Shown here: one piece after another, positions 55,420 to 64,000 of the stretch
Layout of the letters: the number at the start of each line of letters is the position of its first letter
How positions within the stretch are numbered: the first letter of the stretch is position 1
The notes under the pieces: model-generated
Seen by the model: the letters and a program-made list of their open reading frames with translations, nothing else
Told to the model about the DNA's origin: nothing
The model's database searches: none
Made by a program: the position numbers and the translations under genes
Assembly: GCF_009909185.1 (NCBI RefSeq)
Contig: NZ_JAAAMV010000017.1
Coordinates: forward strand, 124,001 to 188,000
Reading direction: 5' to 3'
DNA length: 64,000 bases
From: Paenibacillus glycinis
Lineage (GTDB): Bacteria; Bacillota; Bacilli; Paenibacillales; Paenibacillaceae

Positions 55420-55482
55420 GGGAGGAAGCCGTTTTTCGCAATACTGGCAAGTTATTCGTTTGGCGTGGGGAGAGAAGAAGCT

Positions 55483-55986
55483 TTGCGGGTACTAGGCATT
55501 GATCCGGGAATCGCCATCGTAGGCTTCGGATTCATCGACAAAATCGGGAGCAAGCTCGTTCCCGTGCAATACGGCTGCATCACGACGGAAGCGAAGACGC
55601 CGCAGGAAGAACGCCTGAAGCAGGTGTACGAGTCCGCCTGCTCGCTGATGGACCGTTACAAACCGGATACGGTGGCCGTGGAGAAGCTGTTTTTCAATCG
55701 CAACGTCACGACGGCCTTCTCGGTCGGTCAAGCCCGGGGCGTTATCATATTGGCCGCGGCGCAGCGCGGGCTTCCGGTCGCGGAATATACGCCGCTTCAG
55801 GTGAAGCAGGCGATCGTCGGCTATGGCAAGGCGGAGAAACGGCAGGTGCAGGAGATGGTGCGGATGTTCCTGAAGCTGAGCGCCATTCCGAAGCCGGACG
55901 ACGTCGCGGACGCGCTTGCGGTAGCCATTTGTCATGCGCATTCATCGGTTCTGACGAACAAAATAAACGAGGTGAACCGCTCATGA
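55483..55986 (+). CDS. ruvC: RuvC, Holliday junction resolvase
   Basis: 167 aa RNase H-fold endonuclease. The acidic catalytic residues are Asp7 (GIDPG), Glu67 (VEKLFF), Asp140 and Asp143 (PDDVADALAVAICH). The start is TTG 55483 with GGGGAGAG upstream; no ATG is near the conserved RVLGIDPG. B. subtilis has no RuvC and uses RecU. The stop overlaps the ruvA start. Confidence 0.95.
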   Translation: MRVLGIDPGIAIVGFGFIDKIGSKLVPVQYGCITTEAKTPQEERLKQVYESACSLMDRYKPDTVAVEKLFFNRNVTTAFSVGQARGVIILAAAQRGLPVAEYTPLQVKQAIVGYGKAEKRQVQEMVRMFLKLSAIPKPDDVADALAVAICHAHSSVLTNKINEVNRS

Positions 55987-56615
55987 TTGATTACGTGAAA
56001 GGCCGGGTCGTGCATCTGGACACGGAATTCGTGGTGGTGGACGTGCGCGACATCGGCTATCAGATCTTTACGCCGAATCCGTACGCGTTCGCCAAGAGCG
56101 AGGAGCCCGTCACGATTTATACGCATCATCACGTTCGGGAGGACGCGGCGCTGCTATACGGCTTCGCGAACCGCGACGAACAGGCGATGTTCCGCAAGCT
56201 GCTGGACGTGTCCGGCATCGGTCCGCGCGTGGCGCTCGGCATCCTCGCGGGCGGCAAGCCGGAGACGATCGCGGCGGCGATCCAGCAGGAGAATTTGACG
56301 TTCCTGACAAAGCTGCCCGGCATCGGAAGGAAGACCGCGCAGCGCATGGTGTTGGACTTGAAGGATAAGCTGGACGCGATCCCGGGGGGCTTCAGCTTTG
56401 CGGCTGCAGGCATCGCTTTGGACGATGCCGGATCGGGCGCCGCGGAAGCGGAGGGCGGCCAATCCTGGCGCGAAGCGCGCGAAGCGCTGATGACGCTCGG
56501 CTATACCGCGGCCGAGCTCGACCGCGCGTGGCAGGCGATGAAGGGCGACGTTCCGTCCGGCGAGTCGGTGGACGCGCTCATGAAGCGGGCGCTGCAGCAA
56601 TTGTTCAAAGGTTAG
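55983..56615 (+). CDS. ruvA: RuvA, Holliday junction DNA-binding subunit
   Basis: 210 aa. OB-fold N-terminus ([20 protein letters not shown]), tandem helix-hairpin-helix ([14 protein letters not shown] and [13 protein letters not shown]), and C-terminal domain III that regulates RuvB. GAGGTGA site; ATGA overlap with ruvC. Confidence 0.97.
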   Translation: MIDYVKGRVVHLDTEFVVVDVRDIGYQIFTPNPYAFAKSEEPVTIYTHHHVREDAALLYGFANRDEQAMFRKLLDVSGIGPRVALGILAGGKPETIAAAIQQENLTFLTKLPGIGRKTAQRMVLDLKDKLDAIPGGFSFAAAGIALDDAGSGAAEAEGGQSWREAREALMTLGYTAAELDRAWQAMKGDVPSGESVDALMKRALQQLFKG

Positions 56616-56634
56616 TGGAGAGGGGCGAGCGCGA

Positions 56635-57690
56635 ATGGACGAGAGGATAATTTCCGCCAACCTCATGATGGAAGAGCAGGCGGTGGAGCTTAGTTTGCGT
56701 CCCCGCTATTTGTCCGAATATATCGGTCAGTCGCAAGTGAAGGATAATTTGAAAGTGTTCATCGAGGCGGCGAAGCTGCGCAAAGAGGCGCTCGACCACG
56801 TGCTGCTTTACGGTCCGCCGGGGCTCGGCAAGACGACGTTGTCCAACATCATCGCCAACGAGCTTGGCGTCAATTTGCGGACGACGAGCGGTCCGGCCAT
56901 CGAGCGGCCGGGCGATTTGGCGGCGCTGCTGACGAACCTGCAGGAAGGCGACGTCCTGTTCATCGACGAGATTCACCGCCTGCATCGGACGGTGGAGGAA
57001 GTGCTGTACCCGGCGATGGAAGATTTCGCGCTCGATATCATGATCGGCAAAGGGCCGAGCGCGCGTTCCGTCCGGCTCGAGCTGCCGCCGTTCACGCTCA
57101 TCGGGGCGACGACGCGCGCCGGCTTGCTGTCGGCGCCGCTGCGCGACCGTTTCGGCGTCGTCAGCCGGTTGGAGTTCTACACGGTCGACGAGCTGGCGTA
57201 CATCGTCGCGCGCGCATCGGAGATTCTCGGCGTCAGCGTAATCGGCGAAGCGTCGCAGGAAATCGCCATGCGTTCTCGCGGTACGCCGCGGATCGCGAAC
57301 CGGCTGCTGAAGCGGGTACGCGATTTCGCCCAGGTGCGGGGAGACGGCATCGTGACCCACGAGCTGGCGCGGTCCGCGCTCGGGCTCATTCAGGTCGATC
57401 CGCTCGGGCTCGACAGCATCGATCATAAAATGCTGCGGGCGATGATCACGATCTATCGCGGCGGTCCGGTCGGTCTGGACACGATCGCGGCGACGATCGG
57501 CGAGGAAGGCCAGACGATCGAGGACGTTTACGAGCCGTATTTGATGCAGATCGGTTTCCTGCAGCGGACGCCGCGCGGCCGGATGGTCACGCCGCTGGCG
57601 TACCGCCATTTGGGATTGCCGGTACCTCAAGAAAACGCCGCATCCGCGGATGCGGGAGAAGCAGAGGAAGAAGGAGGCGGCTTCGTCTAA
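56635..57690 (+). CDS. ruvB: RuvB, branch-migration AAA+ motor
   Basis: 351 aa. Walker [13 protein letters not shown], Walker B FIDEIHRL, sensor 1 GATTRAG, arginine finger in LRDRFGV, and a C-terminal winged helix ([16 protein letters not shown]). With RuvA it drives branch migration. 19 bp after ruvA; its stop overlaps the next start by 1 bp. Ends in an acidic tail. Confidence 0.98.
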   Translation: MDERIISANLMMEEQAVELSLRPRYLSEYIGQSQVKDNLKVFIEAAKLRKEALDHVLLYGPPGLGKTTLSNIIANELGVNLRTTSGPAIERPGDLAALLTNLQEGDVLFIDEIHRLHRTVEEVLYPAMEDFALDIMIGKGPSARSVRLELPPFTLIGATTRAGLLSAPLRDRFGVVSRLEFYTVDELAYIVARASEILGVSVIGEASQEIAMRSRGTPRIANRLLKRVRDFAQVRGDGIVTHELARSALGLIQVDPLGLDSIDHKMLRAMITIYRGGPVGLDTIAATIGEEGQTIEDVYEPYLMQIGFLQRTPRGRMVTPLAYRHLGLPVPQENAASADAGEAEEEGGGFV

Positions 57691-58136
57691 TGGGCTCTAG
57701 AAGGAAACAAGCTGAAGAGGACAGGCGAGAGAAGCTGATCGTGCTTTACGACGGCACGTGCAACCTGTGTTTGGCGAGCGTGCGCCGTTTGAAGGAGCTG
57801 CAGTCGACCGCGATCCTGCGGTTCATTCCCGTCCAATCCCTCGAGGAAACGTACGAGACGATTCCCGAGCTTTCAGCTGTAACCGAAGAACAGCTACTGA
57901 CGAAAATGCATGTCGTCGAGATGGACGGCACCCTGCATGCCGGGGCTGCCGGAGTCGTCCGTATATTGAGGACGGTTCGAGGACTTAGATGGCTTGCGCC
58001 GCTGTACCGGGTACCGGGACTTCGCGGCGCGGCCGATTTCATGTATCGTTTTATTGCAGGCAGGCGCTACGAGTGGTTCGGCAAGACGGACGAGAGCTGT
58101 CATGACGGCGTTTGCGCGCTGGGCAAGAGGGACTGA
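57690..58136 (+). CDS. DCC-family (DUF393) thiol-disulfide oxidoreductase-like protein
   Basis: 148 aa. The DGTCNLC motif near residue 21 (LIVLYDGTCNLCLASV) is the DxxCxxC signature of the DCC family, predicted thioredoxin-like. FIPVQSLEE and YRVPGLRGAADFMYRFIA match the rest. Function is unknown. It follows ruvB with a 1-bp overlap, so it belongs to the ruv transcript; B. subtilis has no such gene here. Confidence 0.88.
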   Translation: MGSRRKQAEEDRREKLIVLYDGTCNLCLASVRRLKELQSTAILRFIPVQSLEETYETIPELSAVTEEQLLTKMHVVEMDGTLHAGAAGVVRILRTVRGLRWLAPLYRVPGLRGAADFMYRFIAGRRYEWFGKTDESCHDGVCALGKRD

Positions 58137-58143
58137 AGTCAAA

Positions 58144-58250
58144 CTTACGAAGCAGTTTGCTTCGCAAAACCAAGCTGATGCTTAGGAAGCAGTTTTGCGA
58201 AGCAAAACCAAGTTGATGCTTACGAAGCAGTTTTGCTTCGCAAAACTTTT
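58144..58250 (+). repeat. Three-copy intergenic hairpin repeat
   Basis: Units at 58144-58180 (37 bp), 58181-58218 (38 bp) and 58219-58250 (32 bp, partial). Each starts CTTA(C/G)GAAGCAG, contains a stem-loop of GTTTTGC-loop-GCAAAAC, and ends CCAAG(C/T)TGATG. The loop is TTC in units 1 and 3 but GAA in unit 2, the exact reverse complement, so the middle hairpin is inverted. The last unit ends in ACTTTT and touches the Shine-Dalgarno of the next gene. Confidence 0.9.
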
Positions 58251-58267
58251 AGGAGGACGATAAAGCC

Positions 58268-60436
58268 GTGAATGGCGCGAACGTTCAACACGACGGGAAT
58301 CAGGAATCGCCGCGGAGGCTTCTCGCGATGCCGAAGGCGAAACGGACGGCTGCGGCGATCGCGACGGGAGTAATCGCATTATCCGTTTGGACCTCGCATC
58401 CTTCCGAAGGCGCGGCGGTGCCGCAGCTGGATACGATCCGGGTCGGCATATTCCTGAATACGAGCAAATACAGCCTGAACACCGCGGCGGCAACGTTCAG
58501 CTCGGCCGGGGCGCTGAAGGTCGGCGTCCGGCAGCCATCCACCGTCGTCCCGCTTTTCCAGACCGGCAGCGGGGAGACGGTCCGGTTTACCTTGGACGAT
58601 TATAAGCCGCTGCTGCTGGAAACGACGGATTACCTGAAGGCGCTGAACGTGATGAAGCGGCTCAAAGCGCTCGGTGCGGCCGGCATGATGACGGCCTCCG
58701 GAGCGGCAAGCGGCAGGCTGTACCAGGTAGCGGAAGGCTCTTACGCGACCGCTGCCGAAGCCGGCGCCGCGGGCGACAAGTGGATGAAGGACGGGACGAT
58801 CGCCGGATACGCGGGCACGTCCAAGAAGGCGGGACTGATCGGGCCGCTTCATCTGGAGACGGGCACGAGCTTTGCGTCCGAGATAGAGGCGGAGTCCGCG
58901 GCGCAAAAGCTGGTCGGAGCCGGCGTCGAAGCTTACGCGGCGATGAAGCAGTCCGGAACCGCCGCAGGCGCGTATACGGTGCTCGTCGGCGCCGAGAGCG
59001 ACGCGGCAGCGCTCGCCGACGTGAAGGCGAAAGCCCAGCAAGCCGGAGGCGTGACGTTAAGCCAGACGGATGCCAAATCGTCGTATTTTCTTATTCGCGA
59101 CGATTATTCGAGCACGGAATCGGCTTCCAAACCGCCCGTGCCGCTGTACGCGGTACCGACCGCCGGCGCGAAGCTCTGGCTCGAGACGACGGCCGAGTCC
59201 GGCATCAAATTGACCGAGCGGTACAACCGAAGCTATCGCGGATCGTTCGAGGTGAGCGCGCTGGGCAACAAGATGGCCGTCATCAACGAGCTTCCGTTCG
59301 AGCAGTACCTATACGCCGTGGTCGGCGCGGAGATGCCTTCCTCATGGCCGGCCGAAGCGCTGAAAGCTCAGGCGGTAGCGGCGCGCACGTACGCGCTCTA
59401 CCAAGGGTTCGGCTTTCAAGTCGCGCACGTCGTGGATACGACGCTCAGCCAGGCGTACGGGGGGATCGGCTCGGAGAAGGCTTCGACGATCGCGGCCGTC
59501 GATGCGACGGCGGGCGAAGTGGCGATGTACGACGGCAAGGTGATCAATACCGTGTTCTCGTCCAGCGCCGGGGGAGTCACGGCGGACGCGCAGGAGATCT
59601 GGGGCAGCCCCTTCGATTATTTGAAGAGCGTGAAGAGCCCGGATACCTCTTCCGAGACCGGGCTTTACAAATGGTACCGCGTCGTGCTGCCGAACAATCT
59701 CGTCGGTTATATCCGCGAGGATTTGGTCGAGGATACCGGACAGAAGTCCCCGGGCGGACAAGCCGTCCTGCGCGTCAAGGGAGACGGAACCAAGGTGCGT
59801 CCGATTCCGCTCGTCCAGGATAATGTGCCGGTCGTCGGCTCGGTGAACGCCGGGACGCTCGTCGTGCAGCTGGAGAAAGTGACGCAGTCGAACGAGATGT
59901 CCTGGGTGCGCGGAACCTATTCCGCGGCCGAACTGCTCAAGCTGACGCAAGGGAAGCTGAGCAAGCCGATCAGCGGACCGATCCGCACGCTGGAAATCAG
60001 CAAATCAGGTCCGTCAGGACGTCCGGTCGAAATGACGGCGAACGGACAAACGCTCGGCGTCAAAACGCCGGACGCGTTCCGCTCCGTATTCGGCGGGTTG
60101 CCGAGCACGTTGTTTACGATCGACGAGACCGCCAGGATGACCATCGCCGGCGCGGGCGGGGCCACGCGCGAGAGGCCGGAAGACAGCAGCGCGATGTACG
60201 TTGTGGGCGGCGACGGGCAGAAGCAGGAGCTCAAAGCGGCCAACTTCTTCATTCTGAACGGAAGCGGGGATGTCCGCGCGGCGACGCAGGAGCCCTCGTT
60301 CCGGTTCGTCGGCTCGGGCAACGGGCACGGCGTCGGGCTGTCGCAATACGGCGCGCGCGGGCTGGCAGAGACTGGGTATGACTACAAATATATTATGCAA
60401 TACTATTATAAAGACGCGAACATCGTTAAGGAATGA
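58268..60436 (+). CDS. SpoIID/LytB-domain protein, probable glycan lytic enzyme
   Basis: 722 aa. A hydrophobic segment at about 27-50 ([18 protein letters not shown]) is a signal anchor. Next come SPOR-like repeats (about 145-280, two to three AYTVLVG-type units), then a SpoIID domain with the catalytic glutamate in [25 protein letters not shown] (in parts) and [12 protein letters not shown], an inserted SH3-like stretch (about 465-560), and the C-terminal [18 protein letters not shown]. SpoIID is a lytic transglycosylase needed for engulfment; this gene lies between ruv and queA, not at the classical spoIID locus, so it is a paralogue (LytB type). GTG 58268 follows AGGAGGACG. Confidence 0.88.
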   Translation: MNGANVQHDGNQESPRRLLAMPKAKRTAAAIATGVIALSVWTSHPSEGAAVPQLDTIRVGIFLNTSKYSLNTAAATFSSAGALKVGVRQPSTVVPLFQTGSGETVRFTLDDYKPLLLETTDYLKALNVMKRLKALGAAGMMTASGAASGRLYQVAEGSYATAAEAGAAGDKWMKDGTIAGYAGTSKKAGLIGPLHLETGTSFASEIEAESAAQKLVGAGVEAYAAMKQSGTAAGAYTVLVGAESDAAALADVKAKAQQAGGVTLSQTDAKSSYFLIRDDYSSTESASKPPVPLYAVPTAGAKLWLETTAESGIKLTERYNRSYRGSFEVSALGNKMAVINELPFEQYLYAVVGAEMPSSWPAEALKAQAVAARTYALYQGFGFQVAHVVDTTLSQAYGGIGSEKASTIAAVDATAGEVAMYDGKVINTVFSSSAGGVTADAQEIWGSPFDYLKSVKSPDTSSETGLYKWYRVVLPNNLVGYIREDLVEDTGQKSPGGQAVLRVKGDGTKVRPIPLVQDNVPVVGSVNAGTLVVQLEKVTQSNEMSWVRGTYSAAELLKLTQGKLSKPISGPIRTLEISKSGPSGRPVEMTANGQTLGVKTPDAFRSVFGGLPSTLFTIDETARMTIAGAGGATRERPEDSSAMYVVGGDGQKQELKAANFFILNGSGDVRAATQEPSFRFVGSGNGHGVGLSQYGARGLAETGYDYKYIMQYYYKDANIVKE

Positions 60437-60444
60437 GACGCAGC

Positions 60445-61491
60445 ATGAATGTAAATGAATTTGATTTTGAATTGCCGGAACGCTTGATCGCGCAGACGCC
60501 GCTTGCGGACCGAACGTCGTCGAGACTGCTCACCTTGAATAAGGAGACCGGCGAAATCGGGCATCACTCGTTCACGAAACTGGCGGAGCTGCTGCAAGCC
60601 GGCGACACGCTCATCTTGAACGATACCCGGGTCATGCCCGCCAGGCTGCTCGGGGTCAAGTCCGACACCGGTGCGAAGGTGGAGCTGCTGCTCCTCAAGC
60701 AGCTGGAGGGCGACCGTTGGGAGACGCTGGCGAAGCCGGGCAAACGCCTGAGAGCCGGCGCCAGGCTGAGCTTCGGCGACGACGGCACGGGAGCGCCCTT
60801 GCTCCAGGCGGTCGTCGTGAGCGAAGGGGAAATGGGCGCGCGGGTCGTTGAGTTCCAATATGCAGGCATCTTCCCGGAGCTGCTCGACCGGCTCGGCGAA
60901 ATGCCCCTCCCGCCTTATATCAAGGAACGGCTGGACGATCGCGAGCGGTATCAGACGGTCTACGCGAAGCATGAAGGCTCTGCCGCGGCGCCGACCGCCG
61001 GCCTGCATTTCACGAAGCCGTTCCTGGAAGAGCTGGAGCGCAAGGGCGTGAAGATCGGTTATATCACGCTGCATGTCGGGCTAGGGACGTTCCGGCCGAT
61101 GTCGGTGGATACGGTCGAGGAGCATACGATGCACGCGGAATATTACGAACTGAGCGAAGAGACGGCCGCGATGCTGAGAAGCGCCAAGGCCGAAGGCACC
61201 CGAATCATCGCCGTCGGCACAACTTCTTCGCGAACGCTTGAAACCGTTGCCGCCCGGTTTGCGTATGAAGAGATACGGGCCTGCAGCGGATGGACCGATA
61301 TCTTTATTTTCCCGGGCTACGAGTTCAAGCTGGTGAATGCGTTGTTGACGAATTTTCATCTTCCGAAGTCGACGCTCGTCATGCTCGTCAGCGCGCTGGC
61401 CGGTCGTTCGGCCATCATGCAGGCGTATCGGGAGGCGGTCGAACGGGAATACCGGTTCTTCAGCTTCGGCGATGCGATGTTTATTTATTAG
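60445..61491 (+). CDS. queA: S-adenosylmethionine:tRNA ribosyltransferase-isomerase
   Basis: 348 aa, adds the cyclopentenediol precursor to preQ1 at position 34 of tRNA on the queuosine pathway. [17 protein letters not shown] at the N-terminus, [13 protein letters not shown], and [23 protein letters not shown] [14 protein letters not shown] are diagnostic. ATG 60445 matches the family start (an earlier ATG at 60433 overlaps the preceding stop). Next to tgt. Confidence 0.97.
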   Translation: MNVNEFDFELPERLIAQTPLADRTSSRLLTLNKETGEIGHHSFTKLAELLQAGDTLILNDTRVMPARLLGVKSDTGAKVELLLLKQLEGDRWETLAKPGKRLRAGARLSFGDDGTGAPLLQAVVVSEGEMGARVVEFQYAGIFPELLDRLGEMPLPPYIKERLDDRERYQTVYAKHEGSAAAPTAGLHFTKPFLEELERKGVKIGYITLHVGLGTFRPMSVDTVEEHTMHAEYYELSEETAAMLRSAKAEGTRIIAVGTTSSRTLETVAARFAYEEIRACSGWTDIFIFPGYEFKLVNALLTNFHLPKSTLVMLVSALAGRSAIMQAYREAVEREYRFFSFGDAMFIY

Positions 61492-61499
61492 GAACCTAG

Positions 61500-62651
<1,152 letters not shown>

Positions 62652-62669
62652 GGAAAGGGGTGAAATGAA

Positions 62670-62996
62670 ATGTCAGGAGCTGCATCCTTAATTCCGTTTA
62701 TTCTCATGTTTGCGGTGTTTTATTTCTTGCTGATCCGTCCGCAGCAGCGTAAATCGAAACAGCGCAACTCGATGCTGAGCGCCATCAAGAAAGGCGACAA
62801 GATCGTCACGATCGGCGGCATGCACGGCACGATCCTGGAGCTGACCGACGATATCGTCGTCCTTCGCGTCAACGATTCCACCAAGATCACGTTCGATCGC
62901 AGCGCGATCAATACGGTCGTCTCCTCCAGCGCAGCCGTAACGGCGTCCGCGCCCGTGATGGCGAAAGAAGAGAAAACGGAAGATATCAAAGGGTAA
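62670..62996 (+). CDS. yajC: YajC, preprotein translocase subunit
   Basis: 108 aa. One membrane helix at about 8-24 (IPFILMFAVFYFLLIRP) and a cytoplasmic beta domain with GDKIVTIGGMHGTI. YajC associates with SecDF-YidC. The C-terminus is Lys/Glu-rich. Position after tgt is conserved. AAAGGGGTG site. Confidence 0.96.
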   Translation: MSGAASLIPFILMFAVFYFLLIRPQQRKSKQRNSMLSAIKKGDKIVTIGGMHGTILELTDDIVVLRVNDSTKITFDRSAINTVVSSSAAVTASAPVMAKEEKTEDIKG

Positions 62997-63004
62997 CGAG
63001 AAGG

Positions 63005-63036
63005 GCGGCAGCGCGCGAGCGCAGCCGCTTTTTTTT
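63005..63036 (+). terminator. Terminator after yajC
   Basis: GCGGC-A-GCGC / GCGC-A-GCCGC stem (63005-63014, 63019-63028, loop GCGA) followed by eight T residues. Confidence 0.93.
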
Positions 63037-63064
63037 GTTCCCTTTCGAACCGTTCGAAAGGCTC

Positions 63065-63093
63065 ATAGTTTCCAACTTTAAGGTGAATACTAT
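63065..63093 (+). promoter_or_regulatory. Possible sporulation-type promoter for the DUF421 gene
   Basis: ATA (63065-63067), 17 bp, GAATACTAT (63085-63093). It resembles the sigma-E or sigma-G class patterns only in part; no sigma-A promoter is evident in the gap. Confidence 0.25.
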
Positions 63094-63128
63094 GGGGACG
63101 ACAACGGGATCGAGGTGTAAACGAGTTT

Positions 63129-63992
63129 ATGCATTTGTGGTTGGAAATCGTTCTCCGCACGCTGGCCGCGGTGCTTTTCCTGCTTGTGCTGACGAAGGTG
63201 CTGGGCAAGCGGCAGGTGACGGAATTGTCCGTTTTCGAATACATTACCGGCATCACGATCGGGAACCTGGCGGGCTACGTGTCCTTGGAAGCGGAGAATC
63301 ATTGGTATCTGGGCATGTTGTCGCTGGGGGTATGGGCGGCCGTATCGCTCGGCATCGAAATGCTTCAGATGAAAAGCAAAAAAGCCCGCGATTGGATCGA
63401 CGGACAGCCGACGGTGCTGATTCAGAAGGGCAAGATATTGGAAGGCAACCTGAAAAAGGAACGCATCACGACGGACGAGCTGATGGAGAGCCTGCGAAGG
63501 AAGGACGTCTTCAAGCCGGCTGACGTCGAGTTTGCCGTCATGGAGGTAAGCGGGGCCATTAACGTCATGCTGAAGTCGGAGAATCAGCCGCTGACGCCGA
63601 AGACGCTCGGCCTTCGCGTACAGCCCGAGCATGAACCGCAGGTCGTGATCATGGACGGCAACATTCTTCCCGATCCGCTGCGCTCCTCCGGGTACAACGA
63701 GAACTGGGTGAAGAAAGAGTTGGCCAAGTCCAACGTGAAGATCGAGGATGTCTACCTGGCGCAGATCGATGACTCCGGTACGCTGTACTTCGATCTCTTC
63801 GACGATAAGGCGAAGCTGCCGAAAATCCCCAACGGGCAAGCCTCGCTGCTGGCGGCGCTCAAGAAATGCGAAGCCGATATGGAAATGTACGGCCTTCTGT
63901 CGGCGGACGAGAAGGAGAAGCAGCAATATGCCGCTTGTTCCAAACAGCTGCAGCAGCTGATCGACGAAGTGCGGCCGCTTATCTACCAATGA
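63129..63992 (+). CDS. DUF421 (YetF/YrbG-type) membrane protein
   Basis: 287 aa. Three hydrophobic segments in the first 80 residues (LEIVLRTLAAVLFLLVLTKV; YITGITIGNLAGYV; YLGMLSLGVWAAVSLGIEM), then a soluble part with the DUF421 signature (DGQPTVLIQKGKI, NLKKERITTDELMESLR). A spore-membrane role is known for some relatives; the activity is not known. The neighbourhood downstream of yajC equals yrbG of B. subtilis. The start at 63129 has a CGAGGTG site 12 bases upstream. Confidence 0.88.
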   Translation: MHLWLEIVLRTLAAVLFLLVLTKVLGKRQVTELSVFEYITGITIGNLAGYVSLEAENHWYLGMLSLGVWAAVSLGIEMLQMKSKKARDWIDGQPTVLIQKGKILEGNLKKERITTDELMESLRRKDVFKPADVEFAVMEVSGAINVMLKSENQPLTPKTLGLRVQPEHEPQVVIMDGNILPDPLRSSGYNENWVKKELAKSNVKIEDVYLAQIDDSGTLYFDLFDDKAKLPKIPNGQASLLAALKKCEADMEMYGLLSADEKEKQQYAACSKQLQQLIDEVRPLIYQ

Positions 63993-64000
63993 CAAACGAC

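Overview
The window is a chromosomal stretch of a GC-rich, endospore-forming Firmicute, most likely a Paenibacillaceae member (Paenibacillus or Cohnella type). Evidence: codon third positions are dominated by G and C; Shine-Dalgarno sequences are strong and Firmicute-like; sporulation genes are present (spoVID, spoIIB, spoIVFA/B, spo0B, safA, bofC, a spoIID-type gene); and gene order follows the Bacillus subtilis tig to yrbG neighbourhood with several insertions. Nearly all genes lie on the + strand. I see no phage, insertion sequence, CRISPR array or rRNA operon. Layout: 1-545, start of a minus-strand SDR oxidoreductase and a minus-strand tRNA-Arg(UCU) with its own promoter and terminator. 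546-11975, a protein quality-control block: ysoA-like gene, tig, clpP, clpX, an inserted ispG (isoprenoid synthesis), lonB, lonA, ysxC and an uncharacterised 196-aa protein. 12133-12707, speD behind a structured leader with two mutually exclusive pairings over its ribosome binding site. 12890-23414, a tetrapyrrole block (hemA, hemX, sirohaem synthase, hemC, a cobA-hemD fusion, hemB, hemL) making both haem and sirohaem, then a pseudouridine synthase and spoVID. 23504-29353, a T-box-controlled valS, then folC and murC. 29414-31600 is the least conserved part: a perfect 40-bp palindrome, a minus-strand peptidoglycan-binding protein with a Gly/Gln repeat tail, and an ArsR/AHSA1 pair. 31705-44199 is the cell-shape and division block: spoIIB, a small membrane protein, maf, radC, mreBCD, minCD, rodA, an unrecognised gene, spoIVFA/B and an RNase E/G gene. 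44226-47579 carries rplU with an L21-type leader, the L27 processing protease prp, rpmA, an unusual membrane-anchored spo0B and obg. 47682-52371 is an amino-acid operon (pheB, hom, thrB, pheA, ilvE). 52547-63992 holds safA, bofC, ruvCAB, a DCC thiol protein, a SpoIID/LytB protein, queA, tgt, yajC and a DUF421 membrane protein. Functionally the window links protein folding and turnover, tetrapyrrole and wall precursor supply, the rod-shape and division machinery, and several checkpoints between mother cell and forespore. The most novel-looking items are the speD leader RNA, a three-copy intergenic hairpin repeat whose middle hairpin is inverted, the repeat-tailed peptidoglycan-binding protein with coding-like sequence past its stop, and the membrane-anchored Spo0B. 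All calls come from reading the sequence; no database search was run.
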